Source of the DNA: Ilex aquifolium
Taxonomy: Eukaryota > Streptophyta > Magnoliopsida > Aquifoliales > Aquifoliaceae
Length of the DNA stretch: 64,000 nucleotides
Reading direction: 5' to 3'
Assembly (NCBI GenBank): GCA_951799425.1
Contig: OX637393.1
Location: 6,033,744 to 6,097,743, forward strand
Below the pieces are notes generated by a model. It saw only the letters and a list, made by a program, of their open reading frames with translations. It was not told where the DNA came from and ran no database searches. Positions 22,466 through 35,589 of this stretch are shown piece by piece (within the stretch, counting starts at the first letter, position 1; every line of letters begins with the position of its first letter). A program made the translations under genes and the position numbers.

Positions 22466-23539
22466 AATGGTCTGATCAACTGAGTTGTTAATCCAAGTGA
22501 TGATTTTAGCATTGTTGATTTCCTAAGTATTCTTTAAGTCAACATATTTCTCGGTCTTAGGATCAATTGGAGCTGACGAATAACAACTAACATAACTCCA
22601 CATTTCCTTACCCAACAAGAAATTGTTTATAACATAAGCCCAATATACATAGTTCTCACCTTTCAGAATTTCCATTGGCCATAATACCCAAATCAAGTAA
22701 TCCAAAGCAAATATTAAAGTAAACAAGCAACCCAATAACCTAGCAAAATCTAGCACCCCAGCAAACAACAACCAAGGCGAGGCAGCAAAACAATGGAAGA
22801 TCTCAGCAAAACAACAAGCAAGACGAGGAAAACAGATGCAAGGAGAAGAAGACCCAAAGCATAAAAGAGTATCTGTTACCCAAACAAAGCTGAAAGTCTC
22901 ACAAATATCGACTTTTGGCCACTGTTCTTGCTGTGAACAGTAGGCTGAATGTCCCCAAACCCTCCAAATCACACAAAAGTCCAACCAAATGTTTTCAAAC
23001 CACACAACTAGCCATCTAATCCCCCTAATCGCACATTTTAGACTTAATTTGAAGCAAAAAATTCAAAGAAATCAGCCCCAAATTGCAGATCGAAAAATAG
23101 GTCCAAGGGTTTTGAAAAAAACATTCAAAAATTGAAAAACCCTATCCAATGGCCACGAAATAAAAAAACAAGTATACCACAATATTACCCATGTAAAATG
23201 GAGTCTGGCAGTGTTCTTCGTCTGGTCTAGAATGATGATGTCAGCATGACATCATCTTTGAAGCTCGCTGACGTCAGCCCTAGCAACTATTCATCTCTCC
23301 TCCAATTTATTGTTATAGTATTGAAAATATTTAGGACCTAAACATGCTCTGATACTATGTTAATTTAGATCAAAGAAAAAAAGAAAGAAACGTGAAAAAA
23401 AAAAATATTATTGAGGCATAATTAGCCAGAACATCATAAAAGTAAAATACATGCAAGAGGTCTTTATATAGTAGGACAACATAAAAGAAAACAAATGACT
23501 AAGCTACCTCTAAGTCTAAGTATTATAATTACTCTAACA
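22466..23539 (-). mobile_element. Copia gag leader plus LTR (unit 2)
   Basis: Duplicate of 9583-10716: gag N-terminus remnant, leader, primer binding site at 23346-23357 (one base changed from the consensus) and LTR 23358-23539. Protease is absent because the duplication starts inside gag. Confidence 0.85.
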
Positions 23540-26500
23540 TGTGTAACATCAAGATATTAGTATTCTCAAACTGTATATGTATAGCTCAACAACATAAGAA
23601 GACAAAAGCAAAAATAAGCAAAACAAGGTCATGATCAGTGGACTTTGCCAATTAGCTAATGTCTATGCTTCACGAGTAGAGCAGAACCAAAAGAAGCTTT
23701 GCCAATCTGCTCTAACACTTCATAATTTTTCATGCTTTCAGCAAATCACTCTCTTATCTCAATCTGGACAAGAATCTGCTTAATGTTGCAAAATCCAAGT
23801 TCAATCATAGTCCATAAACACCACACACTTTTTTTTTCCCTTCTCTCTCTCTCTCTCTCTAATGAAAAACATACAAGTGCACTCAAGCTCTTACCATCAA
23901 TAATGAGAGACAAATCAGTTACCATCTAATCTAAGTGGTAATAGGTCTTTTAACTTTGTTAAGTCCTAGCTGAAAATCTTATGGAATACACACCAATAAT
24001 GTAGAGAGAGATTAGGAGGACTCCAACACCATGTTTGGTTCTCAGCTTATTAGAATATATCCGGTCAACACTAGTTGTTTTCGTCCCCCCAAGTGCCGTG
24101 TACGTTACTCGTCAGACAGGTTTGCAGGCAAATAAGATGGAGACAATTTGTATATTCTTCCATAATAATATATATAACAACTTTACCAACCAGACAGTGA
24201 TACTTTCTCCCCATGAAATCTATTTTAACCATATAATTATATAAGCATTCACATGCGTAGATACCTCTAATATTATAGTTAGAAAGTTGAATTCTTAATT
24301 TATAAAAACACAACAATGGTTAAAATTGATCCAATCTTCATCTACTTTGATTCAATGACACAAAATTCATCACAATTTTTTTTCCCGTCCAAAAATATCA
24401 ACTTTTTTGCACGACCCCAATGCCAAACAACCCAATTAACATACTCCCCAATGTCAAACAATCTCATTAATCCACACCTACCTCTTTTTTCATTTTAATT
24501 TTAAATTGCGTAATTAAAAAATTAAATTATTATTTAAAATACAAATATTACAAGATCAATTCGATTTTTAATATTGTATAGTGTCTTTAAACACGAGGCT
24601 ATTGCTACTTTATATATATGTGATATCTTGTATCATTTTCAAGTTATTTTAATATATAGATGTCGAATCTAGAGTGATGATAATTATATTTGCCCACTAG
24701 ATACGTGGATTTGAGAACTAAAAATGGACGTAAAATTGCTTACAATAAGGGTGACACTTTTAAACACAGTAGGTTAACAGAACATGGACTCGACATGAAA
24801 TAAGCGGCTTATGATTTACTAATTTGAAAATAGAAAATGATACGCCCCACAAACCAAAATAATAAAATGGATCAGATTAGCACTGTCAAACATGAATAAT
24901 TCTACCTTTGTAGGACAACAAATTTAGCTAGTATAGAGTGAAGAATCTTTTTTATGTTTTCTATTTTTTTTTATTTCTTGATCAAGTATTCTACCAACTT
25001 CTATTGAATTGGAAGATTGTTACTTGGTTTTTTAAACATCTAGACCGTGTAGGGTTTAATTTATGGAAGGTCTATGTGTGGTGACAGAGAAAAAGTCCTT
25101 ATATATTACGGATGGTACTCATTTTGTGTTTGTTGATCTAAACACAACACGTACATGAACCAGTCAAATTATGGACAATTACCATTCCATATTTGTAACA
25201 AAAATAACACCAGTCGAACATCTCACAATTGTCATAGTCAAGAAAACAAGAATCAATGTGTACCCAAGTGGCTGTCGAGGAGTAAAACACATACATGGAC
25301 TCCATTCATCCTCATCCTTTGGTCCACATATATGGCTTTACACTCCTATATCAATTTCAGAAAGGGACAGATAGTCCTTGTATTTGAGACCCTATTTTAT
25401 GGTCCCATAATTTCGAAAAAATAAAAAATTCCATTGCTTTTAAGGCTAAAAATGAGGTGTATAAGTAGTTAAATTGCAGAATAAATATACGTTGTTAGAT
25501 ACAAAGTGACCATTGAAGCACCAATTGTTGGTTCGGAATTGAACCTTATTATTTAGAGGCAAAAAAAAAAAAAAATTCGTATCAAGGTTTTCTTCAATAA
25601 ATTTTACAAAAAAATCATTGACGATGTTTGCAAATTAGACCCACGAATCTTGTATGATGTTTGAAGAGTCTCATTACGTCCAATAATCATAATCCTTTGA
25701 AGTTTGAAGGTTCCAAAGTTAAAAAAGTATAAAAAGTTAATGCTTAATAATTATTGGGACCATGACAGAGTACACAACCTGCTTGATCAAGTCTGTCTTA
25801 GGGTTGACAGTTTTTAAAGTGATCTACCAATCACTGTTAAAAAATAAAATAAAATAATATAAGTGTGGTCTGAGTAAAGTATTAAAGAGAAACTAATCGT
25901 GATGTTCTCCTTGATGTATGCTTAGTTATTCTCACGTGGAAGTGGTTGAACAGATCGATGTATTGACAGATCGATGTTATTGACTTTGTATTTTTTTAGG
26001 TAATTCGTCAATAACTTGAATTGGGAACAAGGGGTTGCTATCGTTATTAAGTTTTGATCATTAGAATCACTATTTACAGGTTTGTCGATTATCTTATTTA
26101 ATTATATGATAATTATTGGACTTGATTATATAGAATACACTAAATTCGTATTTATTAGGGCTTAATAAACCCAACAGAGGTCCACCAAATTCATCCCTCC
26201 CTAACACTCCACCCTTCAATCCCACACTTAACCACCATGCCAACCCTCTAACCTCCGCCTCTCACCAGTTATTACACCTTATTAATTATAATCTAGAATT
26301 TATTGAAGAGTGAAAGAAAGAATAGAGTCAGAACAGAAAGTAACTTGTGATCAGTATCATTATTTGGACATTGAGAATGCATAATAATTGTAGTATGACC
26401 AACTCCAGAATGACAATATCAAATAGATTGCTAGATCCCAACCTAATATAAAAAAGTGGTATCTGCATAGAAACATTGAGAATAAGGTACAAGAATTAAC

Positions 26501-29500
26501 ATTCTACAAAATTAATGGAAGAATAAAATTAGACTATTACCAAAAATAACTTTTGATTGGTGAAAAGTATGGACCTAGTCCATATGACATCATCACCATC
26601 ACGACCAAATTCTACATCAAATACACACAAATCATCCATAGCTCTTTCATTTGCCATCAACGAACAGATCCATCTTACTTTCATATTACAAAAAAACATG
26701 GCTCCATTATGGTCTTTCACTCTCATATCTTTTGCATCTTATCATTGAAAAATGGGAAAAGGGATACGTTTGACTAGGAGGGGTAAAAATTCGAAAGAGA
26801 GACGTGAAAGAGTGAAGATCTGTTTTTTGATAAGATATGGAGTGGAGAGTTAAAAATTGAGAAACGTGGGCAGTTTAAAAATTGTAGTTATCTGTCAGTT
26901 CAAAACAGAATTATTCTTATCTAAAAGAGAAAATTAAATGATTAGGCAAAAACTAAAAAGACTAATAAAAAGATGCCAAGTAATTTTTTTCTAAACCTTT
27001 GAAGTCAAAAATTCAGAAAATTAGAGAATCAAGTTTGGAGTCTTTTCCTTAATTGTAGATACATTGTTATAGAATATAAAGATCTCTTATCTCTCATCTG
27101 AACAACTTAATACCAATAATTAACCACCAGAGGTCCACCAATTTCATCCCTCCTAATACTCCACCCATCATTACAACACTTATTAAACGCAACTACCTAC
27201 AACAACCGCCCTTTAAACACTCTATCCATGAAACCCCAACCTCCCTCCCAAAAAAAAAACCACCATGCCAACCCTCTAACTTCCACCTCTCATCATAAGG
27301 TCACATCCTTAACCTTATTTCCCATTAAAAAATAAGGTTACGTGACACTCTATTTAAGAGAAAAAGTTTTTAATAAAAGAAAATCGTATCTCACGCATTA
27401 TACATCCATATAACCATTGGTTGATATGTTGAGCTCTAGCAAGCATGTATAAGAAAAATTAACTACACTTTCGCAAGCTCGCTAAAGAAAAAAAATTCAA
27501 TATTAAGGAATAGTACCCACATAGTTACTACAAAACATTCACAAAAATGGTAAATCATCCATAAAAGTAATAAATTTTTAAGTTATAAAATGACCAGTAA
27601 AAATTAGAAATACGATACCAAAATTATTACTTTGGTACTGTAGTCAAGTCCCACAGTTCGATGTTGTCATCTCTTTAATATTTCATCAATAAGGTCATAT
27701 CTGTAACCTTATTTCCCATTAAAAAATAAGGTTACGTGACACTCTGTATAAATGAAAAAAGTTTTTAATAAAAGAAAATCGTATCTCACGGATTATACAT
27801 CTCTATCAAAATTTGGTTGATATGTTGAGCTTTAGCAAGCATGTATAAGAAAAATTAACTACACTTTCGCAAGCTTGCTTAAGAGAAAAAAATCAAACAT
27901 GAAAGAAAGAATATAGTCAGAACAGAAGCAACTTATCAGTATCATTATTTGGACATTGGGAATGCTTAATAGTTGCAGTATCACCAACTCCAGAACGACA
28001 ATATCAATTAGATTTTTATATGCCAACCCACTATTCAAAAACTGATATTTCACATCGAAACATTGAGAATAAGGAATAAGAATAATTGAAAAGGTAAAAT
28101 TAGATTATTACCAAAAATAACTTTTGATTGGTTGAAAGTATGGACCTAGTCGAGTCCAGATGACATCAACTCTTTCAATTAGGGAAAATTGCACTTTATA
28201 CCCCAAAAGATTTAAAAAATTTTGGTTTGTACTTTAAGAGATTAGAAGTTTTTACATTACACCCTATATGTATTAGAAGTGTCGCAATGTGTCATTTTTG
28301 TTAACTTTTGTTACTAATTTTGTCAGTATCAATAAAGTGATTTTTGACAGAATTAACAACGCAGAAGTTAACAGAAGGGTTTTATTATAACACTTTTAAT
28401 GTATTCAAGGAACAATGTAAAAACATTAATTTTTAAGGGTATAAACTAAAATTTTTAAATCTTTTAGGATCTAAAATGAAATTGAACCTTCAATTTATTT
28501 TTTATTTGACGTGAGATCTCACATGGTGTCCCAACGTTATAAATCTATGTGACATCACTTACTCAACCAATTTGAGATAACTGATATATTGCTATTTGAA
28601 TAAGAAGTCAGTGGTACCAAACAAAACTAAACAAAAAAAGAATGGTGGCCTTATCGAAGGAAACAAAGAACAATGGTTGCACGAAGATGACAATAATTGT
28701 TTGGTTCCTCGGGAAAAACGAAGAGCATGGCAGGTAGAGAATCGGTTTCTTCTGCGCTCTCTCTCTCTCTCTCTCATAGAGCAATGCTATGTATCACAAA
28801 TTTCTAACTTAAATTTTTATCCCAAATTAAGGGAGATCATTGGATCAGTGGGTCCCATTTAAAAAAGTTGATGAGACCCACTCATCCAATGATCTCCTTT
28901 TATTTGGGATGAAAATTTGGGTTAGAGATTTGGGATACATAGTATTTCCATTCCTAAAAAAAATGATTATATTTCTGATCAAAACGATATCATTTTATTA
29001 AATAGAAGACGTTGTTTAGTGTTAAATGATATCGTTCTAAAAAACAGCAACTCTGCTGTACAATAGAGGATCCAGAATCAACTCCCTCTCATTTTTTTTT
29101 TCTTTCGTGTTAGGTTGAAATTATCATCACCCGTCTTATATATGAGCAATGTTATTGAGACCTAATTTATTGATTTAATTTGTTGATTTAATTCTCTATA
29201 GTCTTTCGATCGATTGTGAACCCATCAAATACTGGATCTTTTGATGCTGACCTAATATGCTCTCTTGTTGTTACACCTTAGTAATAATAATCTAAAATTT
29301 ATTGAAGCGTGAAAAAATTATATAGTCAGAATAAAAGCAACTTATCAGTATCATTATTTAGACATTGAGAAGTGCAGTGTTAGATATCTCAAATTTATAT
29401 CCCAAATGTACATTGCAAATCAATAAGGATGGTTGGATCAGTGAATCCCAATTAGAAAAGTTGATGAGATCCACTTATCCAATGGTCTCCGTTCATTTAT

Positions 29501-30743
29501 AATACAAATTTAGATTATAAATTTGAGTTACACAGTATTTCCCCGTTGAGAATGCTTAATAATTGCGGTATCACCAACTTCTACTAAATTACTGGAAAGG
29601 TAAAATTAGGCTATTACTACAAATAACGTTTGATTGGTAAAAAGTATGCACCTTCTCCCGTCAGGTGACATCAACTCTTTCAATTTGGAGAAAATTGCAC
29701 TTTACACCCGAAAAGGTTTAAAAAAATTTATTTTGTACTTTCAAAGATTATATTTTTTTACATTGCACCCTAAATGAATTAATAGTTTCGCAATGTGACC
29801 CCTTTATTAGCTTCTTTTACTCATTTTGTCCCAGTCAGATGACATCAACTCTTTCAATTTAGGGGAAATTGCACTTTATACCCCAAAAGATTTAAAAAAT
29901 TTTGGTTTGTACTTTTAGAGATTAGATTTTTTAAATTGCACCTTGAATGTATTAAAAATGTAGCAATGTGACTCTTTTGTTAACTTTTGTTACTCATTTC
30001 GTCAGTATCAATGAAGTGATTTTTGACATAATTAATAACGCAGAAGCTAATAGAAGAGTTACATTATAACATTTTAATGTATTCATAGTACAATATAAAA
30101 AACTTAATCTTTAAAGGTATAAACTAAAATTTTTAAATCTTTTAGGATCTAAAATGAAATTGACCCTTCAATTTATTTTTTATTTGACGTGAGATCTCAC
30201 ATGGTGTCCCAACGTTATACATCTATGTGACATAACTTACTCAACCAATTTGAGATACCTGACATACTGCTTTGAATAAGAAGCCAGTGGTACCAAACAA
30301 TAGTAAACAAAAAAAGAATGGTGGACTTATCGAAGGAAACAAAGAACAATGATTGCACGAAGATGACAATAATTGTGTGGTTCCTCGGGAAAAACGAAGA
30401 GCATGGCAGGCAGATAATCCGTTTCTTCTGCTCTCTTTCTCTCTCACCCGGATCCACTGCTATTAATTTTCTAACAACATGGATGTCATTCCTAAAAAAA
30501 TGATATTGGTTCGTATTAAAATGATATTATTTTATTAAATAGAAGATGTGGTTTTAATATGAATAATTATATTGAGATATAATTTACTGACTTAATTTAC
30601 TGATCTAATTCACTATATTTTTAAGATTAATTGTGGGCCTCATCAAATATTGGATGTTGATGTTGATCAAATGGTTTCAATGAAACCACATTATTAGGTC
30701 AAATTTTGAGGTCTAAATAGCATTACTCCTTATATGTACACGT
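23540..30743. other. Noncoding duplicated block, copy B
   Basis: Near-identical to 10717-18890. No gene was recognised. It contains the foldback MITEs (28174-28492, 29860-30172), the 164-bp MITE (28783-28946) and the internal duplication described in unit 1. Copy B retains an intact right end for the MITE at 29372-29543 that is eroded in unit 1. Confidence 0.7.
28783..28946. mobile_element. 164-bp MITE (unit 2 copy)
   Basis: Same inverted ends as 16904-17067. The flanking sequence differs from unit 1 by a roughly 50-bp segment (GGGATCCACTGCTATTAATT and following) present only in unit 1. Confidence 0.7.
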
Positions 30744-31180
30744 ATGATTGACGATCTTGGAATGCATGAAATTTATAATATCTCTTTATTAAAAATTATT
30801 TATTAATGTGTTAAATTGATAGTTTATACAAAATTAAACATAAAATAGTTAATAAGAATGATGAGAAATTCAAATGCAAAATAGTTATCAAAAAATTGAA
30901 AGTGGTTACATAGGTCACATGTTAGAACACTTCGCATTTATTATTTGTGCTAAAATGTCAATTCAACATTATCACATTTTTAGCTACACTAAATCGTTTG
31001 AATTCATAAAAACAACCTAATATAGATAATTGTGTGTCCGAAACATCTAGTTAAAATGAGTTTGATGTTCACTCTTGAAATACTTATAATAACCCTACTT
31101 TATTCTATGGTGACATTCATAACTCACTCTTAACTGTCCATAAGCACCTGGGCAATGCTTTTCAGATTAGATCCAATAAA

Positions 31181-31517
31181 TTTTTTTTTTTTTTTTTGAC
31201 CAAAGAACACTACAACACTTCTACTTAAAAAACAGAAGTGTCATAGGTCCTTATAACTCACACACACACACCCAAAGGCTATTCGATGTGGGATAGTCCC
31301 AGCCCATCACCACCTAGGCCCAAAGGCCAATCAGATCTTAGTCTAGTTTTAGAGGGATGCAACTGAACCCACATGGGACCCACCTTGGAACGCACGCTTG
31401 CCGGCAATTTTTTTTTGACCAGAGAACACTACAACACTTCTACTTAAAAAACAGAAGTGTCATAGGTCCTTATAACTCACACACACACCTAAAAACTATC
31501 CGATGAGGGATTGCCCC
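31181..31517 (-). mobile_element. Dimeric SINE-like retroposon with 11-bp target duplication
   Basis: Two copies of a roughly 100-bp monomer lie head to tail with unique sequence between them. The shared core is AACACTACAACACTTCTACT, then AGTGTCATAGGTCC. Each monomer ends in an oligo(A) tract on the minus strand, seen here as T runs at 31181-31197 and about 31409-31417. GATCCAATAAA flanks the whole unit at 31170-31180 and 31518-31528. It sits about 150 bp upstream of the permease TATA box. No tRNA-like A/B boxes were recognised, so the parental RNA is unknown. Confidence 0.7.
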
Positions 31518-31670
31518 GATCCAATAAAATTTTACTATAACTTTTTCCCACTCTCTTTCTACTCTCATATCTCTCTCTCAAAATCTCATTTTTTTACAGT
31601 CCCTCTACTGTAATATTGACAAGACACATGGTGAAAGGATCTTTCCAAAGAAAAGTCAACACCCGTCAGT

Positions 31671-31678
31671 TATAAATA
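31671..31678 (+). promoter_or_regulatory. Probable TATA box of the permease gene
   Basis: TATAAATA lies 154 bp upstream of the exon 1 ATG and is followed by a CT-rich leader (31730-31790) of the kind common in plant 5' UTRs. This promoter is missing from the unit 1 copy. Confidence 0.6.
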
Positions 31679-31824
31679 TTGCACTAGATATTGATCTTAT
31701 CTTCTGCCTTCTTTCGCTGCATATGAAGAAGTCTCTCTCTTGAAGTCTTGAAGTCTTCTGCCTTCGTGAATACCTCTCTCTCTCTCTCCAAGGTTAGTCT
31801 TCTTGGAAGTTCTGCATCTTTAAC

Positions 31825-34381
31825 ATGGGGGAAGCTCAAGAACAGTCACCAAAGATTGCAGGTGAGTATACCTTTTTCTTTCTAGTTGCTATATTAGTCA
31901 GATTAAAGAAAAAAGCAAAAGAAAGGAACGATGGAGCTCATAGTTATGATTTGAGAAAATTCAGTGTGTTTAACATACGTGACATTGTTAGGTAGCATAC
32001 ATAATCAATTAATATTTGTATATTTTCAAGAATTATTATCACTAATTAATTTGTTAGAAAAATCGTAAAAAAATTCTATTTTTTTTACGTGTGATAAGCT
32101 TGGGTTGTGGTAGTTTCCCTGGGTGTGCCTACCCCCTTGCACTGCCAAGCTGTATATTAAACCCATTGAATTTTTTCTCATACAATTGTGACGAAGGGTT
32201 ATTTCAGTATCTTGCGAAAAAAACCCACATACACATATTGAGGTAGTCAGATTTAGAAGTCCTTTTTTTATTGAATAAAAGATAAAAAATAAGAGGGGCA
32301 CATTAACCGAATACAGTGAATGTTTTTTTTTATCTTGCACCATATTCAGAATGTTGACAAATAGATTGGTCCAAAAGCAATGGGAATTCACTACGGTACC
32401 GAATATAACAAAAAAACGTTATCACTTTTATGAATATTTTTGTCACTACTGTGATAATTATTTTTTTCACTTCCCTGTGGTGTAAAAAAATTATCACTTT
32501 TGTGGAAGATTTTTCACTTTTGTGAGTATTTTTATCGTTGTTGTGCTAATTACTTATACCTTTTTCTTCGGTACCACAATAATGCTAAAAATACCTTCAA
32601 AAATGATAAATGTCGGTACAGTAGAAAAGTGGTAATTTTTTTTTTACCGTGGAGACACACATAATGGTAAATTTTTTTTACCGAAAAGTGGTACACACTA
32701 TTTTTACCATATCTCTCTCTCTCTCTCTGTGTTTGTTTGGAGGTTGAGGGAGTGCGATCCCTACAATAATCAAACACATTTTCTCTTTATTTCTATTATT
32801 CGTGAATCAAATGCCATGAATTAATTCAGGTAGAACCATTATATATAAGTGAATCTCTCACTTATTAAAAGTATATGATATTTTTAAGAAAAAAATGTGA
32901 GAAAAAAATTATTGGAGAGGATTTAGACCTAACTTTGTGGGGAACTCTATTCTTTTTTTTGGTTTAGACCATCCGGTATCCGGTAGCCACAACGGGCTCC
33001 GACTAATCTAGATTCGACCCGGACAGAATCACAAGGGCGACAAAACTCTCCCTACCGAGTATTCAACGCAATTGCATTATCAAGTTTCGAACCGAAGACT
33101 TTGGTTAAGTTAGAACAGTCTCGTGTTAGCTAATCTACGCAAGGGCAACTTTGTTCACCAATGGCATGGCGCAATTTTGTTTTGTTTCGTGAGAGTGAAT
33201 AAAAAAACTATTTCTTGAGAGTAGTAGAATTCATAAATCTAAAAATTTAAAATTAAAATTTTCCATTATGTTTTGTACCAGGTAATGAAGCCAGCCCACC
33301 TGAAAACGCCAACGTCAACCACCACTTAACAGTCCCAAAGCTTAGACAATACAAGTGGTGGATCCAAATGGTCATTTTCTCTTTCCTAGTCCTCTCTGGC
33401 CAGTCAGCTGCCACACTCTTGGGAAGACTCTACTTTGACAAAGGTGCAAAGAGCAAATGGATGGCAACCCTAGTCCAAACCGCAGGTTTTCCTATCCTTA
33501 TTCCCTTTCTCTTCTTCTCACCAACCAAACATGCGATTGCACAAAATAACCAAATAAAACCACCTTCTACCTTAATCCTTGTCTCTTTTTATACCTTTCT
33601 TGGTGTATTCCTAGCAGCATATTGTATGTTATACACAATTGGGCTCGAATACCTTCCAGTTTCAACTTATTCTCTCATTTCTGCAAGTCAATTGGGCTTC
33701 AATGCTCTCTTTTCCTACTTCCTTAATGCCCAAAAATTCACTCCTTTTATAGTGAACTCAATAGTCCTCCTCACCATTTCCTCCACACTCCTTGTTTTCC
33801 AAAATGATGATTCTGGAGACTCTAATAAAACCTCGAAAGGGAAGTACGTGATCGGATTTATTTGCACTGTTGCTGCATCTGCTGGTTATGCATTGAACCT
33901 CTCTATAACCCAACTGGTGTTTCGAAAAATTCTTAAGAGGGAAACTTTTAGAGTGGTCATGGATGTAATAATTTACCAATCTCTCGTAGCGACGTGCGTG
34001 ATCCTAGTGGGGCTTTTCGCTAGTGGGGAATGGAGGAATTTGAGAAGAGAGATGAAGGAATATGAATTTGGAAACGTATCATACGTAATGAACTTGGTAT
34101 GGACTGCTGTGACATGGCAAGTGTTTAGCATTGGGGCTATTGGGCTGATTTTTAAGGTCTCTTCACTGTTCTCCAATGTCATAAGTACCTTGGGTTTGCC
34201 CATTGTTCCGGTTCTTGCCGTGTTCATTTTCCAAGACAAGATGAGTGGATTGAAGGTGGTTGCAATGTTGTTGGCCATTTGGGGTTTTGCATCTTATATC
34301 TATCAGCATTATCTCGATGATTTGGTATCGAAAGCTAAAAGTAGAATTGTTGATGAAGTTTCTTTAGTTGAAAGAGCTTAG
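31825..34381 (+). CDS. PUP: Purine permease, complete two-exon gene
   Basis: PUP-family transporter in the drug/metabolite transporter superfamily. Characterised relatives move purine bases, cytokinins or alkaloids across plasma or vacuolar membranes by proton symport; the substrate here is unknown. Exon 1 is 31825-31861 (MGEAQEQSPKIA plus one base), ending G|GTGAGT. The acceptor CAG is at 33279-33281 and exon 2 is 33282-34381. The junction makes a Gly codon and the frame stays open, giving 378 residues, the usual PUP length. Exon 2 adds a 28-residue hydrophilic stretch ending KLRQYKWWIQ before the first membrane span. The conserved PUP core is present: SGQSAATLLGRLYFDKGAKS, then the EYLPVSTYSLISASQLGFNA region, IGLIFKVSSLFSNVISTLGL, and a C-terminal DKMSGLKVVAMLLAIWGFAS. 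About ten hydrophobic spans are visible. A short first exon followed by one long exon is typical of this family. TATA at 31671. Intron 1 (1.42 kb) holds a dispersed repeat. Confidence 0.92.
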
Positions 34382-34620
34382 GTACAATTTGAGAATGCTG
34401 TTTACATTTATCTTTAATTGTTTGTTTATTTGACAAATCTTTTAAGTTGCGCTTGGTTTGGAAATTATATTTTTCTTTTTTGTTCGACTTTTGACAAATA
34501 TAATTGCACATATAATAGTATACTCGTGCACATGAGTAAAATACTTTAATAGTCCCCTAAATATTGCTCATTTTCATTTCCATTCTTTTAATTGTGTTAT
34601 TAGTTCATCAATTTTCAATT

Positions 34621-35093
34621 TGTGGTGACAGAGGTATTCCCGAGCATCTCACATATGCACACTTGATGGTCACTTTGTGCTGTGAACGTGCAACATGGTA
34701 AACAATTAAGAACGAGATATTCAAGAACACAAGATTTACATGGTTCGATAGAAATTCTATCTGCGTTCACAAAAGTAGCTTTTCCTTGACTATCATCAGA
34801 ATCCAAAGGGTACATCATATTTATAGACATCAATTAATAACCCTAATCATAGTCCAACTAGGAAATATAGTCGTAGTAATCAATTCCTTGTAAACTTTTT
34901 GGATTATCTAATTCTGGTAAAACTCCTCTACTAGATGTACATTGGAAACCCCGAATGTACCCGCTCCTTGTAGTGGGGTATTCTCTGCATCCCCTAACCT
35001 ATTATTTGACTTCGACAATCAAAAACTAGTGCAACTGAACTATCTCATTGGCTTTTGGGTCAAATGAATATGAGCCACTTATTATTTCTAACA
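34621..35093 (-). mobile_element. 3' LTR of the second copia element (unit 2)
   Basis: Duplicate of 21163-21636. It starts TGTTAGAAAT on the minus strand after a purine-rich tract and ends with CA at 34621. It begins about 240 bp downstream of the permease stop codon, so it could supply termination or antisense promoter signals. Confidence 0.75.
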
Positions 35094-35196
35094 ATCTTCA
35101 CCTTGGTGAATAATTCACCAGTCTGAAAAAGTACTATAATTTGTCTCCATCGCAAACCCATAGGTTGGGGATGTCATTTTCTCACATTGAGAAATA

Positions 35197-35583
35197 TTAA
35201 CCAATTCCAAGCAAATGTTTGAACCAATCTAAAAGAATTGGCTTTGTCAACCTATCAGCTGCATTCTCCGAAATATGCACCTTTTCTAGTATCATCTCCT
35301 TAGAGATAATTAACTCTCTCACCTTGTGAAACCTCACATCTATATGCTTTCTCTTGGCAAGATACACTTGATGTTTTGACAAATAAATGGCACTCTGACT
35401 ATCACAATGCACATGAACTCCACCTTGCTTTAAACCAAGCTCTTTAACCAACCATCTCAACCACAACGCTTCTTTGGCAGCCGCAATCACTGACATGCAT
35501 TCTGCTTCAGTTGTAAATAGAGCCACAAGTTTATTTTCACATGGATATCCGACAAATAGTCCCTCTTGCAATTGTAAACACAT
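35197..35583 (-). pseudogene. Copia RNase H C-terminal fragment (unit 2)
   Basis: An open frame of 128 codons with the copia RNase H end: FTTEAECMSVIAAAKEALWL, HCDSQSAIYLSK, HIDVRFHKVRE and a terminal ADRLTKP motif. Reverse transcriptase and the rest of pol are missing. LINE sequence on the opposite strand abuts it at about 35590. Confidence 0.88.
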
Positions 35584-35589
35584 GACGTG

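Larger units (their letters stand above)
30744..32341. other. 1,598-bp segment found only in unit 2 (permease promoter and exon 1)
   Basis: Left and right of this segment the two units align without a break. In unit 1 the flanks join at about 18891 with ATAT/TAT-like microhomology. It contains a dimeric SINE-like insert, the TATA box, exon 1 and the start of intron 1. Because it holds part of the gene, the simplest reading is loss from unit 1. Confidence 0.88.

Noticed and set aside
22523-23005. 160-codon minus-strand frame in unit 2
   Set aside because: It is the copia leader plus the first part of gag. The counterpart in unit 1 is broken, and the N-terminal 100 residues lie upstream of where gag normally starts.
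26529-26726. Minus-strand frame (NGAMFFCNMKVRWICSL) with a relative in copy D at 55351-55581
   Set aside because: The copies differ by frameshifts in unit 1 and by a CA expansion in copy D. There is no family match, so shared ancestry of noncoding DNA explains it.
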